64,000 bases of DNA, taken from assembly GCF_030936135.1 (NCBI RefSeq), contig NC_082594.1:17819553-17883552 (forward strand), read 5' to 3'. The translations under genes were made by a program, and so were the position numbers. Of this stretch, positions 25,901 to 40,900 are shown piece after piece. This stretch comes from Gavia stellata. Lineage: Eukaryota; Chordata; Aves; Gaviiformes; Gaviidae. Under the pieces are notes generated by a model. That model saw only the letters and a program-made list of their open reading frames with translations, ran no database searches and was not told the DNA's origin. The first letter of the stretch is position 1. Every line of letters starts with the position of its first letter.

Positions 25901-28900
25901 CAAAAAAGCAATAATGCTGCTGTTCTTCAGGAATTGTACTCTTCCATATCATATTCGACACAATATGAAAAATATTCATAATTCAATGACTCAAACCTAA
26001 GAGTAGGTCTGAAGCAATATAAAGTCCAATACATGACCTTAAGTGGAGTCAATGAAAACAAGCTACAAATAAAAAAAATTAAAAAAAAAAAAAGAAAAAA
26101 GGAAAAGGAAAAAAACAAACCAACCAACCAGCCATTGGCAAAAGTTGGGAGTCACCCAAAACAGATTCCCCAATTGCACCAGAGACTTCTCCTAGTGCTT
26201 CCTGGAAATCCAACAGTAGTATTTCAGAATTCAAAATTAAAAGTCCCCAAAGTGAAGGGAAACAGTGGAAAAGATTAAATAAACTTCACTTCTAATATTA
26301 CTAAACAGGCTACATACATAAGTGGAATCATGTGCATACATCACTCGTTCAACGTAAGCTCCTAGTGCAGCCTGGATCCCACCCAAGGTCTGTGCATCAG
26401 GCTAGAGTAAGTCAGTGGAGAATCTTAAAATTTTTTATTTTTCCTGGAAATAAAAAGATGTGTAGAAGAGTTCTTCATACAGCTAGAGGCCATGGAAGCC
26501 AGACAACATTGCACTTCTGGTTTAAGATGTAATAGATGTTGGTCAACAGAATTAGATAAAGCACATTGGGGAAGGAAGTAAAATAAACATAAGATTACTT
26601 TGGAGAAGTAAAGGAACAAGAAAAGGTAGATAGCAATGCAGCATTTTGGGGAGAGAAGCCATAGTAAAGGGGTATTTAGAGGAGGAGTATTCACAGATCA
26701 GATTCAGATTACCTCTACCACAGAGTCTCTACCAGCAACAAAATTACAGATCCCATTGCAATAGTAACAAATAGCAGAAGATAGTAAGGACTGCAAGGCA
26801 GTTCAAGAAACTAACACTCCAGCTTCAAAGACAATAAATAAATGCTTGAAATAAGCAGGGTCTAAGAAAAAAGTTATTTTAAACATTTCAGCCTGCTTGT
26901 GCAATAAAAAAATCCAAGTCATTAATAATTCATCTCCAGTTGGATGCTCTTCAAGCGCTATCCCCTTCCCTTGCTGAAGACAAACAGACAAGGACAAAGT
27001 GGAAAAATGAGTGGTTATTTTTTTTCCCCTTTTTCACACCTTTAAAGAGAAGTTTACGAGACCTTGATTCAAGCTATACATCAATGCACAGTGCCATTAT
27101 ATTGCAGTTCTGAGACCAAGAGACCAAGTTACAGATGGCCACCCTGTCGCCGAATCTTCATTTCTTGCCACGTTTTATGCCGTGTTAAAACAGGATATAT
27201 TTTCACCTCTAAAAACAACAGTCATGAAAGGACTAAGAATTTCTTTGCAACTGCTGTATTATCACAGTGTCCTTCCAACACACCTCAAAACAGTTCAGAA
27301 AGTACAGAAACCTAAAAACAGGCAAAAATATCATCCAGCAAGAATTGTGTATTCCTACTGAAATAAGATATGATATGAATATAAGTGGGAAAACCCATTC
27401 AGCAATGTTTTCTGCCTTAAATACAAACAAAAAAAGACTAAAGACATTTAGTCTGCAATATTGGAATAGTAGCAACAAACATCACTAACACATTCTTTGC
27501 CAGTAGCAATGAAAAAAAATGTATTGTTTTTTAAGGCCATAATTCCTTAAATATGATTATCCCTCGAATCCTCCAAATGCCAAACATCAATGCGTCCGAA
27601 CTGAAATAAAATGTAGCTGCTACCATGGCAGACTAGACAGTACTCTTCAACTGCTATTCTAAATATTGGCCTTTTTGAAATGTTATTTGGTAAGAAAATG
27701 GAAATTCGCTTTCAAAAAATTTATGTTCTTACTTCTACAATAAGCTGCCTGGTGTGTTCTGCCAATTGCATTATTTGGCTAAAACAAAATCTCTTCAAAC
27801 AACTTAAAGGGGAATTGAAAGAACAAGAAGAGAGTGTTCTCCAAAATGCCAGAAGGAAAGAAATAATCATTTAAAAACTGATTTCTTTCAAACATATCTT
27901 CTTCCATACAAAAGACAGAGCTAGTACAAATCCAAAGAAGTAACTAGGTTGATGTATTAGATTCCCTGGAAAGCTGCTGTTCTGCATCAGCTCAAGCATC
28001 ACTCCTGTTAAATGTAAAAGTCAATGCATTTTGGAAATTGTGTATTTAGTTCCATCACTGTGCTGGACGCTGCATTCCCTGTATTTCAGGTGCTGCACAG
28101 AGATCGGAAAGAAGCAGGTAGTCACTTTTATATATCAGTTTTAAGTTGGGATGCCCTAAAAAACCATCACTGAACTGCCCAAAGTTGATATAAAAAATTC
28201 AGACATCTATAAAGACAATGCACCCAAAGTCCTTGTTTCTACCAGACACTGACCAAAAACAAGAGCTAACCTAAACTGATGTTCTCATAAGACAGACAAT
28301 CTCCACAGTCCTTTGTCTTCTCTTTCCCATTTTACTTTTTTGTTCTGGGCTCATCTGCCACATTATTCCTTTGTATGTGCCTTCTATTTTCCAACTTTTC
28401 CTTCTCTTTTGGCAAGCACCGGTTAATCAGGTGCTTTAAGACTCTTAGCACCAGGCAAAATGACATAGCCTCCTACACCTCATGGTGTAATTGTACAACT
28501 GTGAAATCTCTACCATCCATCTGACAGGGGATCCGTTTTCCAGAACCAGGATGCAGTTTTGGTTTAACCAACAGGGACGGCACCACAGTTTTGCTTGCCC
28601 TGGCCAAGAAAGGCCTGTAATACACAAACATTTAAAGAGCAGGAAGGGAAGGCATCCAAACTTCTTTCAAGAGCAGATAAAAATCACCCTTAAGGCTCTC
28701 GTTTGGACAGATCTAATGTGTTCGAATGTAGCCAAAACCAAAAACAAGGAGAGAGATCACTAACCATTCAGCACAGGAATTCAGAAAGAGATCAGCATCT
28801 GACTATGCATAAATGAGAATGATTTGAGAGAGGGAAAAATTATAATGTTGTATTTGCTGATGAAATCCTTAACGTTACAATTAGCATGAACAATATTAAT

Positions 28901-31900
28901 AGATTGCATGAATAATTTCATTATATAACATTCTTTTCATAAAATAATTGAGGTTTTTTCATTTTTTATGTTTCTGAAGCCATTAGGTACCTTGGCACGG
29001 GGCTACCTCCAAAAGTAACTCTTGTAGATCTGTGTCAGATACACTCCAGGCTCAGCCTCATTTTTCTGCCAAGTGTTCAGATTGATGGAACTGTATCTCA
29101 TAGCTTAATTTTAAACTGATTCCATTTTTCTTATTGCTACAGTAAAACCCCTGGAGTCTTGTACACTGCTGGCTGCCTACACACTCCATCCGAAGTGCGC
29201 TGCATATTGTGTCTCCTATCTCTCCCTCTGCTGCTACTACTTTTGCTCTTTGGGTACACCCTTTGGAAAGAAAGCCCTACCAAAGAGTTTAATATCATTG
29301 TGATACTGAAAGAAAACCTCAAGAGACAGAACTCCTAATTATCAGGGATTATTTCTATATAATACCCTAAGTATACTTTTTTCCCCTCTTCAAATTTCCT
29401 CTGAAATTTGGGGATGAAACAGGAAATTCCATTAACGCAATTAGCACAGTAACAAAATATACCTGCATCTTTCTAATGTGGGCTATTTTCAGCTTTTTTG
29501 TACACGTACTTTTCTCTTTATTTTCTTACTCTATTTTGTATGCAACTATTGAACTTCTGCTTATCCTGTTTTCTCACTAACGCAATCGTAGTTAAAGTTA
29601 CTTCCATATAAGCTAATAAAAGTGCATCTGCTTGGAAAATTTGTGAAAAAAAAGTCTATAGATTGTATAAAACATATCAGTTTGGTTTTAAATTGTCATG
29701 GCAACACTGACGTCTTCAACTTTAAATGACAGACTTAATATTTGTGGAATGTTGTACTCATATATTTTGGGAAGCTGCAATAAAGAAGACTAAACTATTA
29801 TTTTAGAATATAAACCTGAGTGACATATGAATACATCTCATCACATTTAAATTTATTCAGCATTTAGCACTTATTGTTTACAACAAAATCACGTCAGAAA
29901 ACACTTTCTGATCTCAAATAGCATTTGCTCAAGCCAAATCAAGGCAGAATTTTATCATGTTAATTTTATTACAACTCCAATCTCCCTATCACCACAGACA
30001 TCTGAATTTGTAGGTTTAATTCAACATATAATTCATCATATAGGCATTTCCCAAACCTATCATCCCAGTGAAATAAATTTTAAACACATAGTATCAAAGG
30101 ATTTTAACATATCAATGCACAGAGCGCTTTTAAGGCCTATGACACTGACAGGAAAATATTATGAATCATGTTGATGAGCAAGGCAGTTCAGGATTACCTT
30201 TCAGCAGCAGAAGTCAAGCAATAAACAAACAGCAAAATACTGCTCAATGGTTAGGGACCACGCTCCTTTTTGCTTCAGTTATTTGAAATGAAAACTGTAG
30301 ATTTTGCTATTTTGGTAATAGGACAGATAAAACTTTATATGCAAGTCAATGAAATGAAATTTAAGCCAAACAAAATACCTCCAGCCACAGAATTCTGCTA
30401 TTAAAAATGTGATTAGCATTTAACTTTACAGTTATCCCTGGCCATAACTCAAATGCCTAGAAAAGACTGTCCTGCACAAGTCTTCATTTGCAACATATCT
30501 TGTAATTTTAACGTAATTCACGAGGAATGCCAAATGCTTATGCAGTCATTTAATATGGGCTGCTTCTACACAGTTCCTCCTGTTCCCTAATCCAGCTGTT
30601 ACTGCTGTTGTTTTGTTTCCACGGGCAGAAACAGCTTTAACTTTGTGTCCACAAATTATACACAGGAAGTTGCTTAGTGCATTGAACTGAAATGTGGTGT
30701 AACGCAGAATGAGGTGTTTGAAATTATTTTCTCTTGGGTTTTCATATTAATTTTTTTACAGCAAACAATGCACATGTGTAATCTTTAAGTAAATATAAAA
30801 AGCAACAGTGCATCAGAGCTTTGTTAGAGTTTTATCATGTCTATTAAATACTGTGCTAGAATGGCTTCACCATGTCAAGAAAGAGAAGAAAAAGGTTTAT
30901 TACATAATAGTAGCAGCAGCAACATTCTGCTTTTTTCACTTTAGCTTTTAAAATGTTTCTGGACTATTATTACAGTTTATGGTGATGGAAATGCAAAGAT
31001 GTGTAACAGGTAGGTTGGCACAGCAAGTAAAAATTATAAGGCCGAAAGCAATTTTCCATTTTACAGACTTCAGAACCAAGGAAAAGCAACATGCAAATTC
31101 CCTTTTTGCAAACCTGTAATACCAGCATATCTCTTTACTAAATCCATACAAGAAGGTCAGCATTACTAACACAGTTCTGTATTTTTCACTGCTCAAATTC
31201 ATGTTATGGATTACTGCAGAGATTTTTAAATAAAATTAGTTTATAGTCAAAATTTAAATGGTGCGATGAACAACACAAATTGATCTTCCTCACTTTATTT
31301 TAGTAAAACGTAATCAAAAAGAAAAAAAAGCCTTAGTGGAATTTATGCATACAAATAGAAGGCAATTTCTATTGAGGTAATGTTCTAGAAATCAGTCTCT
31401 ATACACCCACAAGCATCTACTGACATAAGTGAAAGAATTACGTAAGTCGTAACAGCATGAATTTGGGAAAATTTAACTACTTACAACAGTCAAGAGCAGA
31501 AGGAAGTACAGACAGGTTACTTTAAGCTATCAGTAGTGAAAACCTAAGACTTCACATATATTTTGTACTTTTAAACTGGGGGGGGGGAACCTGTTTTCAA
31601 ATATTTTATTGACTTTTTTATATTCTATAGTCATGATTCTGTAGCAGTGAGACCCCAATCTGCTTCCCAAGCTGAAGAAAGTAAGAAGTAGAAATACAGT
31701 AACTTCAAACAGGTGTTTTTTTTTTTTCCTTTAGACATAACAGCAAAATATGAAAGAATCAGACTTTAAGGCCATTTTTTTTTCCATGTATCAAAAAGAT
31801 GAGTGTTGGGATTTTAATTTTTGTTTAAAAAAAAAGCTTTTTCACCACTGAAAATTAAAGATTTGGGGCTTTTTCATGATGTTCATAAGTTTGACATAAT

Positions 31901-34900
31901 AGCATGCACGGGACGGCTGTGGGAGAAGCTCTACTTCAAACTGTTTGAGATAACTGACATCCACATCCACCTGCTGGGAACAGAAGCCAAAAAGTAACAG
32001 GAGATAAGAGCCTCAAGTACAACAGGGTTGTATTAAAACCACAACTAGGAAAAGAAGAATGGGCAAAAGGGGAATGATAAATCAGAATTTGCTTTTCGTC
32101 TAACAGGCTCAACAGGCAAACAAATAGCAAGGAGATGGCATATTCCCTCTGTCTGATCTCACGGAGCTCTTGAGAAAAGGAAACTTAACAGGTGGGAAAA
32201 AGACTTGTAAGGACAAGTATGGCTTGACCACAACAGATGTTTAGTCCGTGAATCGGAGTAGGAGTCAGGCATGACACAACGTTACATAGACATTCATTTG
32301 CCAATGGGATTAGACAGATGTTTCACGGATAGGCCTTTTGGGTCTACATACTGACATTTCTTCCAAGTCCCATTTAAGAAAGTAAATCCTTTTATGAATT
32401 ATATCTTTCTATTTCAACATCCCCATCTCCCTTTACAAAACTGCAATTATGTCATTGTCTTCAGAGATTCATAACAACTAGCCTGTATATCGTTTGAAAT
32501 ACCACTAAAATACTAAATATCAGTAAAGTAACATTCACGTGGAGCAGAGCATTCAGCTGTGTAAAAGCCGGAAAATATGTTGGTCTGTCTTTCTCATTCC
32601 ATTCCCATTCGTGAGAGCAGTGCCCATTTCCTCCATCCTCAACAGCTGTGTGGCTGGAATTTTATTTTTGGCATAGTCTGGGAAAGTGATAAAAGCCCTG
32701 GGAAAAATCCATGAAGGAAATAATAATGCTGTAGTCTATATGCTTAGCGGTAACCACGGCTGGCCGCAGCCACAACTGCATGGGGAACTATACTGCTGGC
32801 TGGTTCAACACGTCATGGGAGAAAGAGCAAACATGCTTCACAAGACTGAGGTGATGAAGACAGGGAGGGTTTAGGCTCCTCTGCTCACATTGGTAAATTC
32901 ACATTGGATTAAAGGTGGCAATAAGGGTGATCACACTGTATAACCGAAGAGTTGCAAGGACTGCAGAGCCACCTTGCTGTCAGACACTGAACATTCACTG
33001 GACTGAACAAGATATAGACAATATGGAAAAATACAATCTGACCTTAAGGCAGAAGCTCTAAACAAACAAACAAACAAAAAAAAAGAGATATATTTGGCTA
33101 TGTTATGGTAGCAGAAGCTCCTTAACTTTGTAGCCTAACTTTTCTTTTTACTTAGCTGAGCAGCCAGCAATCTTTAGACAACTAACAAATGCAACAGACC
33201 CCCCCCAAAAAAAAGTTCTTTTTGGTAATTCATACAAATTTTGGTTTGTTTTCCATTCAGCTGAAAAGAGGCATCCAACTGAACCTAAGGATGAGCCACC
33301 CCTCAAACATCCATTTTCCCACAAACTATATTGGCATCAGGTTTGACATTTGAAGTTAGGGAAGCAAAGACAACACTGTAATGAGAAGCAGTTGTGCAAC
33401 AGAGAACCTTAAAGGAAGGTTGTTGGTAAAAATATACCCTATATTTCATTCTTTAAAAGCAATTGCTTTGTCTGCAGTGGATAATTTCTTCTCTCCCAGT
33501 AGCCACACATAAGAAATCACAACAATCACTCAAAAAAAGCAGTTCAGACGGATAAAATGAATTAAATCATTCAACAGGATTTAAGGGGTAGGATCTCCCT
33601 TCTCCCATCTAGGTAGGATATAATTTATAGACTTTTAGCAGTATCCTCCCACTGCTCTTCTGAACGATGAGATTTATTTTTGTGAATATTTTTCTCCACT
33701 TCTCAAATGAAGGCACAAAGAAAAAGTAATTTATATGTGTCAAATTTGTATACTATGTTATCAAACTAAAACTGAGAAAAGAGGTTTGGTTGCTAGACTT
33801 CCTGCTGGACGTACAAAGACCTTGCTGAATCTATTCAGGAGAGATGCAAGATTTTTTAAGATTGTCTCACTGAGCCCCCAGATCATAATGCAGATAGTCT
33901 CTGTAGTATAGGTTTATAAAGTACGTTAAAAAACCATCTAGAATATCTGTGATCACACCCAAATTTTTCAGACTGCTGCCAACACTTCAACACTAACACT
34001 GATCTTGTAATGCTGTGAACAAGAATGCATTCTACAGACATGGAAAACTCAGGATGCCTAGGAGACAGTTTCTTAATTTAGGATCAAGAAACAATCACCA
34101 TCTGGGGAAGACCATCACATTTTGTGGTGACAAGAGATGGGAATCACCTGTACAGAAACTACCAGAAGTATTTCAGATTTTAACGGAGAAGAACTGGCAT
34201 CTATGATTGCTTCTTTTTGTGAAAGCCAAACAAAAAACCACCTTCAAAACCTAAATGTGACATTGCATGGAACTGAGGACTTCAGTACCATGAATTAAAA
34301 TTTGGACAATTAAAAATCCTTTGCAACAGATTCCTTGTACAGCTGAAAGAGAAAAACCTCATCTTGGACAGTAATTGACAAAAACATCTACTTTGAGCAC
34401 ATGCTTCAGGACACTTAGCTAGTAAATAAATAATATGGCTCAATCTTAATAGATTAGTCGAGAGCTAGATATTCATTCAAGAAGCTTGTTCTAATAAAAT
34501 AACGTGATGTAGTGCATCTTTGCCTAGTAACAAAAAAGAAACATCTGACCCAAAGCTTATTGAACTCTGCAGGAACTTCAGAGCATTCCCAAACTAAAAT
34601 AAAGCATTTGCATAAGCCAGGAAACACAATAAATTCCTGTAACATTATTAAAAAAATTTATCCGTAAACAAAACAAAAAAAAAGAAAGAAACCTTTAGAA
34701 TGAAACATACTAAACTCAGCTGCTTGCTCTAACTCACTGTGATCATTTTATGTTGCTAAATCAATCTCCAGTAACAGCTAGAACATATGGGGAAAAGCAT
34801 AAACAAGGCATGTAGAACTGACACTTCTGCTACACACTTGCAGATCTCAGCATTTCACTATGGAAATCCTGAGCCAAATTCCTATCTCCCTATTTAATAT

Positions 34901-37900
34901 TTACCAATGAAACTGTACTTCACAAAGGCGCTGTATCATTTTTCCTCCCACTCACAATTAAGGCCTCCACAGCATCTTATGCTCTACAGTGAGAGTTCTA
35001 CAATTTCCTTCTCCACGTTAAAAAAAAAACAACCAAACCCAACCTAAACCCCCCTTCACATTAAACTCTGCTCCGTGACCGCTTCACATACGAGTAACAA
35101 AAATAGTTGTTTTCTATTAAACTTTCATGCTAATTGTGTGTTCTAGTCTACCAGCTGCCTTTTTTCCCCACCCAAGCTGAAGAAATTTTGGCTTAATTAA
35201 GTTTTCTTCAAATGGCCACCATTCTGTACCTTTCACCACAGGGTATGCTTTATGAGCTTGGGTAGCATTCAAGCTATGGGTGCACCATGAGTGCACTACA
35301 GTAGCCTTATATGTTTTAAATCGGTCCTAAATTCCCTTTTTTCACAATCCCACCAGCACTGAGACGATGTGTGCAGATTCACAATGACTCAAATCAAGCA
35401 GTAACAGTTTGTTGGGGTATATGCCCAGTCCACTCAGCTTCACGATTACCGTAATTTTGCATTCATCAACCCTGACTTTCATCTGAATTTAATGCCTTGA
35501 TACCTATGGTGGGATCTCTTTCTCCTTAATTGAGAGGTCTATAGCATAATCTCCTGTGTTCGAGTTAGACATCTTAATTCCTGTTACACCCACAACGTCT
35601 GTCAGACGTCATTCAAAATAGGACGGATGACTCACACCACTAAAATATGTACGTCTCTCCAGCAACTCTCTAAAGTTAATCTTAAGAATCAGTTCAGATA
35701 TAAGTTTCACAATGTTGGGAAAATCCCAGCTTTGTGTTTTGAATTTACAGTGACCTCTATTTTTGACAGTCCTGAATAATTATGTAACAGTAACAAATTG
35801 TCAGGTCATAAAGTATCCCTTCCTCCAGATGGTTTATGTATGTGTCGAACAGTAGAGATTCCTGATGAATCCACTGGTAACCTCCTTTTATAACAAAAAA
35901 TAACCATTTACTCCTGCCCTTTGTTTTCTTTTTAAAGATTGCCATTATACTTGCCACCTTCTGTTCCTCAGGATGAATGAAGATTACACTCAGCAGTTCA
36001 TAGTTCAGCATGTCACACTTGACTTCTTTCAGACCACTTAAGTGAGGACCATTCGGTATTAGTCACTTGTTATTATTCATCTCAAATTCAAGTTTCTTTT
36101 TAAAATAATAGATTTCTATAAATTTGAGCTAAAAGCCATTTTGCTGACACTGTTAACTTCAGAGTTTTTCTTTTATTCCCTGTAAATAATGGCTCATGCA
36201 AAAGAATCGCTCTGACCTCATTTATAGAGGATATTAAGGCAAATAGTTCATTGGTTCTTCTGGCATGCACTTATCTTTCCTAAACGCTCTAATTACACCT
36301 TGATCAGTTTTTTTCAACTCCACATTCCCGCAGGCTTCTTGCTTCCAATGAGTTTAACTCCTAGTTTTATACTTTCAGCAAACTTAAAATAATTACTTAA
36401 AATAATTCCCTCAAGACAATTTTTCAACCTTTCTTATCAAAGCTTACTTCTAGGCCTGTTAGGCTCAAGCTCTTTTCCATTCTTTATACTTGGACATGAC
36501 AAGTACTTTTTAAATAATGGTTGGGCTCTGGATTTGATTTTTCTTTTAACTCCCATAAGCTCTTTAGTCTTCTGTTCACCCATCCTTGGATTTATTTTTA
36601 AATAAAAACAATTAAATAAAGTTTTATACCGTTTTGGCAGGGTGTTCACTCCCTTTGAATGTTTTCACCAGTGGCATACATGTGCAATTAGCACCGAGTA
36701 CTAGAGAGTCCCTCATAATCTGCAAGCATTTTCTCTATACGTACTCATTTTAAACTCCTACTAAACAGACTCCACATTTCTTCATAATTGCCTCTTTTTA
36801 GAAGTTAAACACTATATTGCATTTTCCTCTACTATATGGATGCAGAAGTTCAGTTGCCAAAGTTCACCCTCACTTGCACAGAATCTTTATTTTTTAAAAC
36901 AGCTCCATAATAAGCCAGACCATTTATGTACCATTCCCAAATGGATCAAATTTCACCACTGTCCCAGAAATCCTTACAGTGCAAGTAGCTAAAATCTTTG
37001 AAGAACTAGCTGCAGATACAAAGATGTTATGCACACAGGATTTGGTTTTCTGTTTTCTTCAGATTCAGTGATTATAGCTTATACTTTTTAGCAACAGGTA
37101 CAGATGATAGAATGGGAGATGAGCCACAGAAAGGAAGTAACAGGGGATATTCAGTCCAATCCCCAATTAACATAACTATCCATAAACCAAAAGCAGAGAG
37201 AAATACCAGGTAAGGAGGTACCATAAAAAAATTCCAAATTGCTAAAGGCCAGGAAAGTACATAAAGGCTGCATCACTGGAAATGTGACCTGTTCTTATAT
37301 TCTTTCTCCTAAGCAGTCACTGTTGGACACAGAATATCAGGCTGAGCGAATCTCTCATATACCTGCTCTTACATTAAGTGTTTCAATCATCAAGAACTTG
37401 GAAAATTCACAGCATTCCAAAATTGAATAGAAAAAAAGAACAAGAACAGAACCAAAAAAACTATGAAGAAAAATTATCAGAAATTTCCCTTTGAAGACTT
37501 ACAAAACTAAACAATATAGAAATCTGATCTCCCTTCAAGTTTGCTAGTCTTCCTTGCATTACTTAATATAATGTCAAAAATACAAAAACTAAACCAAGGA
37601 CAACTGAACATGCTCTAAGAATCAAAAGTTATTTCCAGTTTGAAGTGATGAAACTTGGAATCAATAAATTTATGAATACACAAACAATACTTTTCACAAA
37701 GCTTAGAAATTTCAGGGGCAAGCCAAGTTCATTACTGTATAAATGCACACATGTTTCTCAGAAAACTCTGAATGGCTTTTCATTTGAGTTTGGAAAAATC
37801 CAAGCCAAAAAAAAAATTCTCTTTCTGAGAGCACTCTCCACTATGTCTTCATAGGGGCACTGCAAACATTTGCTATCACCAAACTGAGAAAGCTCAAATT

Positions 37901-40900
37901 AGCCTGAATTCTCTGAAAAGAATCAAAGCACACAAAGCAATCCTGTAAACTGTTCAGTTGAAGCAGTCACATGAAAACATCAGAATAAACACAGCACAAA
38001 TTGAGCACATTAATAATTATTTCAGAAAGACATGTTAATATTGGTTTACAAACCCACCTTCGATGCCCAGATTTGAGTTAAAGATTTTTTTTAAATTCCA
38101 TTCCACTCATGTTTTAATATAGACATTCATACACATACACCCCCCAACAACCATTCTTCACAAAAGTTACCTCTTTTAAATAAAATACATAATGGAAACA
38201 AGACAATACAAGATGAATAAGATCCTTGAGAAAACAGCAACTATTTCTCTTTGTTATGCTTATTATCATATGATGCAGACAGTACAAAGTTTTATTGTGT
38301 CCTTACATTGTCATTTTCTTGTAAATGTTTGCATGACAGATATGCTAGTTAATTACAGTTAATAGTTTGCACTTTTAGCCAGGTTTTGAAGCAAAGTTTT
38401 ATGTGTTTGGGGTTTTTTTTTGGAATGGAAGGTAGAGAAGGAAATCAAATACTGGCAACAAGACATGTTTATTTAACTGGACCCCAAGGGTATAATTTTT
38501 TTGAGTATGCCAGTGGGAGAGAATGAGAACTTCTACCAGAAGCAGCTGAATGAGGAGATGCATAAACCACACTACTTTCTAAAGTTCTGAAAATCTCTCC
38601 AAAAGAACTTCCTGCCAGATGGTTTATAGCATCAGGTTAAATATTTTCTGCTGGGCACTATCATGGCTTTTCCAATTCTTTCAAGTATCACCTGAAGAAG
38701 AATTTTTAAAAGAAGAAAAAAAAAAAAAAAACAAAAACCTATTCTCCAGGATCTTGTCTGCCTTCTAGATAAATGGAAAAACAAATTTTGTCTGTGATGA
38801 TACTAATTCCATGCTAACAAGCTTTTTGAAAACCTGCTCAGTGGTACACAAAATACTGGAGCAGTAACCTAGTAGAATTTGAAGCATGCTAGAGAAACTG
38901 TATGTCATAATCATTGGAAATCATCCCTGTCAAACACTTCCATATCAAGCACAGAAAGTATCCTTTATTATTCAGTTTGGATGACAGAAATTAATCATTC
39001 CATTTGCACTGCAGTATCTGTCTGTGAACTGGCCACTATTTTAAGTGGAATCACTCATGGAACTATAAAGTATAAATCTGTGTGGCCTGCGAACATAAAT
39101 TATCTCATTATCCAGGACATCCTGATGGAATTTCAGGTAGTTTGCTTCAAATCTCATTGATTTTTGTAACTTATAGATGGAAGAGCCATTCTAAACACTA
39201 AGAAAATGCTGCTTTTTTTCGTCACTAATTTGAGGAAAACATGTTTTGCTGGGCATAAGTAACCTATTAATGTACAACGCACTCCAAAAGTGTTCACCTC
39301 AAAAGCGTCAAATTCTACAGGCAGAGGAACAGCACAATCACCTCTACAAAGGAACTGAACGCACCATATTTCCTGCATGCATACAGGTTTCCATCATTTT
39401 GATAACATCTACCAGGACCATCTTACAACAGACTTGATTCATTATTCAAGACAATCAGAATTCTCAACCAAAAGCAACATACCTAGAGCACTGAGGCCTC
39501 ATGTGCTCCTTGATATTTCTAATAATACAATGCTCAATTAAGAAGCCATACACAACGACACCTTACCTTTGATGCCATATGCATGAACAGTGAGTTTTGA
39601 TCCTCTGCTGTTCTCATCTTCTCATTTTTGACCAAATCCTTCAGGTTCATACTATCATCATCCTGAAAATACCTTACTCTTTCTTTATCTATATGAGTAG
39701 GAACCTGGAAACAAATATATTGAAAATAAATATTAACCTAGTGAGAAAGATCAACTAAAAAATTGATATCCTAATAATTTCAACAAATTTAAAGAATGCC
39801 GAATCAAGCTAAGCACATCTGAAAAAACTGGGCTTTATTTGACCTGAGGAAAAGAACACCTTCCCCTTTCTTCAATTGCATCAGTAGGTCTAAATAAAAA
39901 TATAGCCTCTTCCCACAATCACTATATCCTTTATATCCTTAAGCTATCAGAGCTACATTACCACTCAGGAAAGATGTATAGGAATTCACTGAAACAGTTA
40001 ATCAGCTCACAAAAATGGAATATTCCAAAATGTAATCTTCATTATTTACAGAAGCTTTTGAATTGTCAAGTCACAGACACTACTGAAACACAGCAATCAC
40101 AGACGCTACTGAAAACTTGTATAAATGTGGTACCTCTGCTGGGAAATGTTGCCATCTTAGAGTGCACAAGAAAACAGAGTTTGTCCTTTAGGGCAGGACT
40201 AAACTAAATCCTGAAGGAGCACAGGGAATGGTCATTAACATGAAGCAGAGATGGCATTTTCCAAAACGGAAACAACAGGAAGATGATGACCAATTCCTCA
40301 CCCTCTTGTGCCTTTCATTCCTCCATAGCAGTGTTACAAACTGAGCTGTCCTACTAATCAAGAACATACTTGCTAGAAAGACAAGGTATTGTCATCTCGT
40401 CTTACGCCAAGAAGATCAAAATATTAGTTTATTTACTGTTGCAAGTAAATATCCTAAGAACAAAACAGTGCTCCAGCCTCCAAGCTTCGCACTGTTCCCC
40501 AAAGCATTTTGTTACAAAGATTAGGTCATAATTTTTATTATCACCAGTAGCAGTATTTTTGATCAGGAGAAAAGAAAAGGAAAATTAGCCCCTGAGACCT
40601 GAGTATCTCAGTAAAATCTTCCTTATTTTGGAAATACTCATCTCTGCTAATCTTCATTATTTACATAACTTTATGTAATATAAACTACTTGGCTAAGAGA
40701 CTGTGATCATTTCAAAAACTTACTTTTCCTTGAACGTGCATTTAAATAAGGCCTGAAGTGATACCTAGGGAAACGCAGTCTGAAAATAAACTTAATATAT
40801 GCTTAATAAATATGTACTCTAACACCTAATTATAATCATCTTCTGAAAGGAACTTTTTAACTACCTATTGACATTCTGATAAGACTCATAGTAATTACAA